From Pseudomonas khavaziana (GTDB lineage: Bacteria; Pseudomonadota; Gammaproteobacteria; Pseudomonadales; Pseudomonadaceae): a stretch of DNA of 64,000 nucleotides. The position numbers and the translations under genes were made by a program. The stretch lies in the NCBI RefSeq assembly GCF_019145205.1, contig NZ_JAHSTT010000011.1, forward strand, positions 1 through 64,000, read 5' to 3'. Under the pieces are notes generated by a model. It was not told where the DNA came from and did not search any database. It saw nothing but the letters and a program-made list of their open reading frames with translations. This document shows positions 60,680-64,000 of the stretch, piece after piece (positions within the stretch are counted from its first letter, which is position 1; every line of letters begins with the position of its first letter).

Positions 60680-61663
60680 TCAGCGTAGCGTCGGGCCTTG
60701 GAAGCCCATATACAGCGCAAGCTTCTCAGCCACACTGGCACCAAGCTTCTTGGAGAAACGGTCAAACGGCGATTCCTCAACCGTAAAGTCCACCAACTCC
60801 TTCTCGCCAACCACATCCCGCGCCACCGAACTGGCACTGCCCAGGCCATCGATCAAGCCCAGCGGCAATGCCTGCTCGCCCGACCACACCAGCCCGGAGA
60901 ACAGCTCCGGATGGTCTTTATCCTTCAATCGATCCCCACGTCCCTGCTTCACGCTGGCAATGAACTGGCGATGGGTGGTGTCGAGCACGCCCTGCCAGAA
61001 CTGGGTCTCATCAGCCTTTTGCGGCTGGAACGGATCCAGGAATGCCTTGTGCTCGCCGGAGGTGTAGATGCGCCGCTCCACCCCCAGCTTCTCCATGGTG
61101 CCGACAAACCCGTAACCGGCTGCCGTCACGCCAATGGAGCCCACCAGGCTGGCCTTATCGGCATAGATCTGGTCGGCGGCACTGGCGATGTAATAGGCCC
61201 CTGAGGCACCCAGGTCAGAAATCACCGCATAGAGCTTGGTATCCGGATGCAATGCACGCAGGCGACGAATCTCGTCATAGACATAGCCCGACTGCACAGG
61301 GCTGCCGCCCGGGCTGTTAATGCGCAGGATCACGCCCTTGACCTTGGAGTCTTCGAAAGCGGCGCGCAGACTGGTGACGATATTGTCGGCACTGGCGGGC
61401 TCCTTGTCGGCAATCACTCCACGCACTTCGATCAAGGCAGTGTAGTGACTGCCGCGGGTGGCGCTTTTTTCCATGTCCATCAGCGGGCTGAACAGCGCCA
61501 GCATGCCGAGCAGGTAAACAAAGGTCAGCAGCTTGAAGAAAATCCCCCAGCGCCGCGAACGACGCTGTTCCTGGACGCTGGCCAGGAGGGTCTTCTCCAG
61601 CAGCTTCCAGCTTTTATCATCACTGCTCTCGGCCTTTTCGGGCGCTTTCCACTCGTCACTCAT
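60680..61663 (-). CDS. sppA: Signal peptide peptidase SppA (S49 family)
   Basis: A 327-residue S49 serine peptidase. One membrane segment (FFKLLTFVYLLGMLALFSPL) is near residue 45. The catalytic Lys/Ser region includes ASGAYYIASAAD near residue 152 and ASLVGSIGVTAAGYGF near residue 172. The 36-kDa type lacks the second domain, as expected. It degrades signal peptides in the membrane. Upstream HAD and rluC genes are on the same strand. Confidence 0.94.
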   Translation of the reverse strand: MSDEWKAPEKAESSDDKSWKLLEKTLLASVQEQRRSRRWGIFFKLLTFVYLLGMLALFSPLMDMEKSATRGSHYTALIEVRGVIADKEPASADNIVTSLRAAFEDSKVKGVILRINSPGGSPVQSGYVYDEIRRLRALHPDTKLYAVISDLGASGAYYIASAADQIYADKASLVGSIGVTAAGYGFVGTMEKLGVERRIYTSGEHKAFLDPFQPQKADETQFWQGVLDTTHRQFIASVKQGRGDRLKDKDHPELFSGLVWSGEQALPLGLIDGLGSASSVARDVVGEKELVDFTVEESPFDRFSKKLGASVAEKLALYMGFQGPTLR

Positions 61664-61684
61664 GCCATTAACCCCAGCAAAAAC

Positions 61685-62347
61685 TCATTGGGCCCGGCTA
61701 AGCCAGACCTGCAATTCAGAAAAATGATCAATCGTCAGCCTCGGCTCGTATTGCTGCAACGCCTCGGCAGCCTGGGCGCCATAACTGACCGCCACGCTGT
61801 CCATGCCGGCATTGCGCGCCATCATCAGGTCGAAGGACGCGTCACCCACCATCAATGCCTGGCGTGGCGACACTCCGCAATGATCCAGGATCTGCTCCAG
61901 CATCAGAGGATGAGGCTTGCTGGCGGTTTCATCCGCAGCGCGAGTGATGTCGAAATAATCCTCGAAACCATGGGCCTTAAGCACACGATCCAAACCACGG
62001 CGAGCCTTACCGGTAGCAACAGCCAAGTGATAGCCCTCGGCACGAAACGCCGCCAAGGATTGCCTTACGCCGTCAAACAGCGGCGACGGCTCGGCTTCCA
62101 GAGCGATGTAGTGATCGGCATAGTGCTGCCGGAACGCTATCAGTTCCTGGTCACCGATCTGCGGGTACAGGGTGCGGATGGCCTCAGGCAAGCCCAGGCC
62201 GATGATGCCTTTAACCGCCAGGTCGCTGCATAGCTCATAGCCTGAACGGGTTGACGCCATGTGCATCGACTCGACAATCCGACCAATGGAATCGGCCAGC
62301 GTCCCATCCCAATCGAAGATCAGCAGCTTGTAGTCAAGGTGCGACAC
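61685..62347 (-). CDS. HAD-IA family hydrolase, phosphoglycolate-phosphatase-like
   Basis: A 220-residue HAD phosphatase. Motif I is FDWDGTLADS near residue 12, motif II is ATGKARRG near residue 117 and motif IV is VGDASFDLMMARNAG near residue 172. Its start overlaps the rluC stop by 14 bp. Substrate unknown; it is the standard neighbour of rluC and sppA in Pseudomonas. Confidence 0.92.
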   Translation of the reverse strand: MSHLDYKLLIFDWDGTLADSIGRIVESMHMASTRSGYELCSDLAVKGIIGLGLPEAIRTLYPQIGDQELIAFRQHYADHYIALEAEPSPLFDGVRQSLAAFRAEGYHLAVATGKARRGLDRVLKAHGFEDYFDITRAADETASKPHPLMLEQILDHCGVSPRQALMVGDASFDLMMARNAGMDSVAVSYGAQAAEALQQYEPRLTIDHFSELQVWLSRAQ

Positions 62348-63293
62348 TCAAACGCTCCACGGTCTTGGCCCACATCTCATCGACCGGCGCCTGCAATTTC
62401 AGCTCGCCGCCATCGGGCAGCGGCACCGTAAGCATATAGGCATGCAGGAACAGGCGCTTACCGCCCAGGTCGCGGATTTCCTTGGAGAAGCCCTCGTCGC
62501 CGTACTTGGTATCGCCAGCAATGCAGTGGCCCGCATGCAGGGTATGCACACGAATCTGGTGGGTGCGGCCAGTGACCGGCTTGGCCTCGACCATGGTGGC
62601 AAAGTCACCGAAACGGCGAAGCACCTTGAACAGGGTCAGGGCTTCCTTACCCTCCTCGTCCACCTCGACCATACGCTCGCCGGAGCGCAGGTTACTTTTC
62701 TGCAGCGGCGCACGCACGCTCTTGATCGAGCTGGCCCAGTTACCACGCACCAACGCCATGTAGCGCTTGTCCACGCCATCGCCACGCAGGGCAGTGTGCA
62801 GATGACGCAACATGCTGCGCTTCTTGGCAATCATCAACAGGCCGGAGGTGTCACGGTCCAGGCGATGGACCAGTTCCAGCTCCTTGGCATCCGGGCGCAA
62901 CTGGCGAAAGGCTTCGATCACGCCGAAATTCAGACCACTGCCGCCATGAACTGCAATGCCGCAGGGCTTGTTGATCACGATCAGCTTGTTGTCTTCGAAG
63001 ACAATCGAGGCTTCCAGGCGCTGCAACAGACCCTGGGCCAATGGCACAGGCTCGTCGCGCTCAGGCACGCGCACAGGCGGCACACGGACGATATCGCCCG
63101 CCTGCAATTTGTACTCAGGCTTGATCCGGCCCTTGTTCACGCGCACTTCGCCCTTACGCAAAATGCGGTAGATCAAGGTCTTGGGCACGCCTTTGAGCCG
63201 GGCCAGGAGAAAATTGTCGATGCGTTGGCCGGCATATTCCGGCGAGACCTCAAGCAGCTGGACGCTGGGGGTCGGGGGGGTGGTAGTCGTCAT
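62334..63293 (-). CDS. rluC: 23S rRNA pseudouridine synthase RluC
   Basis: A 319-residue enzyme. The N-terminal S4 domain (GQRIDNFLLARLKGVPKTLIYRILRKGEVRVN) is followed by the synthase domain with the catalytic Asp in HRLDRDTSGLLMIAK near residue 145 and GRTHQIRVH near residue 233. The ATG at 63293 gives the natural start. It modifies U955, U2504 and U2580 in E. coli. Divergent from the long rne-type leader. Confidence 0.96.
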   Translation of the reverse strand: MTTTTPPTPSVQLLEVSPEYAGQRIDNFLLARLKGVPKTLIYRILRKGEVRVNKGRIKPEYKLQAGDIVRVPPVRVPERDEPVPLAQGLLQRLEASIVFEDNKLIVINKPCGIAVHGGSGLNFGVIEAFRQLRPDAKELELVHRLDRDTSGLLMIAKKRSMLRHLHTALRGDGVDKRYMALVRGNWASSIKSVRAPLQKSNLRSGERMVEVDEEGKEALTLFKVLRRFGDFATMVEAKPVTGRTHQIRVHTLHAGHCIAGDTKYGDEGFSKEIRDLGGKRLFLHAYMLTVPLPDGGELKLQAPVDEMWAKTVERLSVAP

Positions 63294-63321
63294 GCCGGCG
63301 ATGATAACAATTTTTATGGAA

Positions 63322-63350
63322 TTGAAGCACTTAATCATTGCTGCTATAGT
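63322..63350 (+). promoter_or_regulatory. Sigma-70 promoter of the rne-type leader
   Basis: TTGAAG and TATAGT are separated by exactly 17 bp. Transcription would begin near 63357 and run rightwards. Confidence 0.75.
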
Positions 63351-63356
63351 CGCGAA

Positions 63357-64000
63357 CGCCGCCAAAAGCGGCCTGGACAGAGGACATGCGGCAAATTGCC
63401 GGCCCTGACCATCGCAATTCATCAGGACGCGAGGCCGTCCTACGGGGCTTTCGCCACCTTGGAAGGCTCAAGATTGTAACAAGCGCAGGTGACATGAGGC
63501 CTGAAGCGAGTGCAGAAAGCAGAGTGAATACTCGCATTCTGCGCCGATATTTACGGCCAGTTCACAAAGTGCAGTCAATCTTGAACCAGACCACGGCGAA
63601 TACTTCGGAAACAACGCCTGTTAAGAGCTGAGTGAGAGCGCAGTCGCCCACACCTAGTCTTGTTTAGCCATGAGCGTGGACTCCCCATTGGAGAACACGG
63701 TAAATGCCAACCCGCTGCGGATTCTGCGCGCGGCAGCACCCGAATTATCAGGGATACGTGTAGGGTGGAGATGCACAACCGTCGGACTGTGTAGCACTAG
63801 GCTTATTTTAGACGCTTCATCTCGTCCACAGTCGCCGGTTGATTCCTCCTCCTGACCTTAGCTTTTGTTGAAGTGGTGCCTTTGTCACCACCGCTAACGA
63901 GCAGGACGCGTCCGTCGCGATACCGGCCCAATTGGCAGGTTTTGCTGGACACTGGAGTGGCCAACCACTCTTGACGCACCTGACACCGACCGTGAGAAGT
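63357..64000 (+). ncRNA. Long leader RNA, presumably of rne, cut by the window edge
   Basis: No protein fits in the last 640 bp. From the promoter at 63322 a transcript would begin with the hairpin GCCGC-N5-GCGGC (63358-63372) and would contain further dyads such as GGTG/CACC near 63885 and GAGTGG-CCAA-CCACTC (63955-63970). In Pseudomonas rne follows rluC divergently and has a long autoregulatory leader; an RNA family called rne-II is known there. The rne start codon must lie beyond 64000. Element identity is inferred from position. Confidence 0.6.

Overview
The window reads as chromosomal DNA of a fluorescent Pseudomonas. Three things point there: high-GC coding, two abundant families of short palindromic REP/REPIN repeats (family A begins GTGGGAGGGGG, family B begins GTAGGAGCGAG), and a right-hand half whose gene order (etfA-etfB-ETF-QO, then moaA-like, TetR, RgsA sRNA, tatD, holB, tmk, mltG, pabC, fabF, acpP, fabG, fabD, plsX, rpmF, yceD, maf, sppA, HAD, rluC, rne leader) matches what I recall of P. 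aeruginosa PA2951-PA2976. There is no rRNA, prophage, transposase, integrase or CRISPR array.

Left part (1-11.5 kb): a mosaic of single genes. It holds a LysR/SDR divergent pair, a HAD phosphatase, small membrane and lipoprotein genes, a broken DCC/DoxX-like gene pair, a DUF2269/saccharopine-dehydrogenase pair, a strongly structured leader RNA before a small DUF3077-like gene, tRNA-Ser(GGA), an enoyl-CoA hydratase, an acyltransferase and a CorA-type channel. From 11.5 to 20.5 kb come a glutamine amidotransferase, a two-gene beta-oxidation operon (multifunctional FadB-like protein plus thiolase), a cytochrome c protein and a three-gene ATP-grasp/alpha-E/transglutaminase cluster. From 20.5 to 27.3 kb there is a candidate sRNA, an RraB-like protein, small envelope proteins, a MocR regulator and an OmpA/DUF4398/solute-binding triad.

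Middle (27.3-48.8 kb): etfBA and the divergent ETF:quinone oxidoreductase, with a PsrA-like operator on a near-consensus promoter, carry electrons from acyl-CoA oxidation to ubiquinone. An AraC regulator and an alcohol dehydrogenase follow. Next is an L-arabinose import set (araF, araG, araH) with an SDR dehydrogenase upstream and an IclR regulator downstream; the later steps of oxidative arabinose catabolism are not in the window. Further on are an MFS gene with a row of small proteins, a 157-bp MITE carrying one REPIN and inserted into another, and an operon GntR / ADP-ribosylglycohydrolase / NCS1 permease / PfkB kinase that looks like an uncharacterised N-riboside utilisation pathway.

Right part (48.9-64 kb): conserved core functions on the minus strand, namely DNA replication (holB, tmk), folate (pabC), murein (mltG), type II fatty acid synthesis with phospholipid initiation (fabF, acpP, fabG, fabD, plsX), ribosomal protein L32, the nucleotide pyrophosphatase Maf, SppA and RluC. 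The pilZ gene that I expect between tatD and holB is absent. The window ends inside a very long leader RNA on the plus strand, which presumably belongs to rne just beyond the edge.
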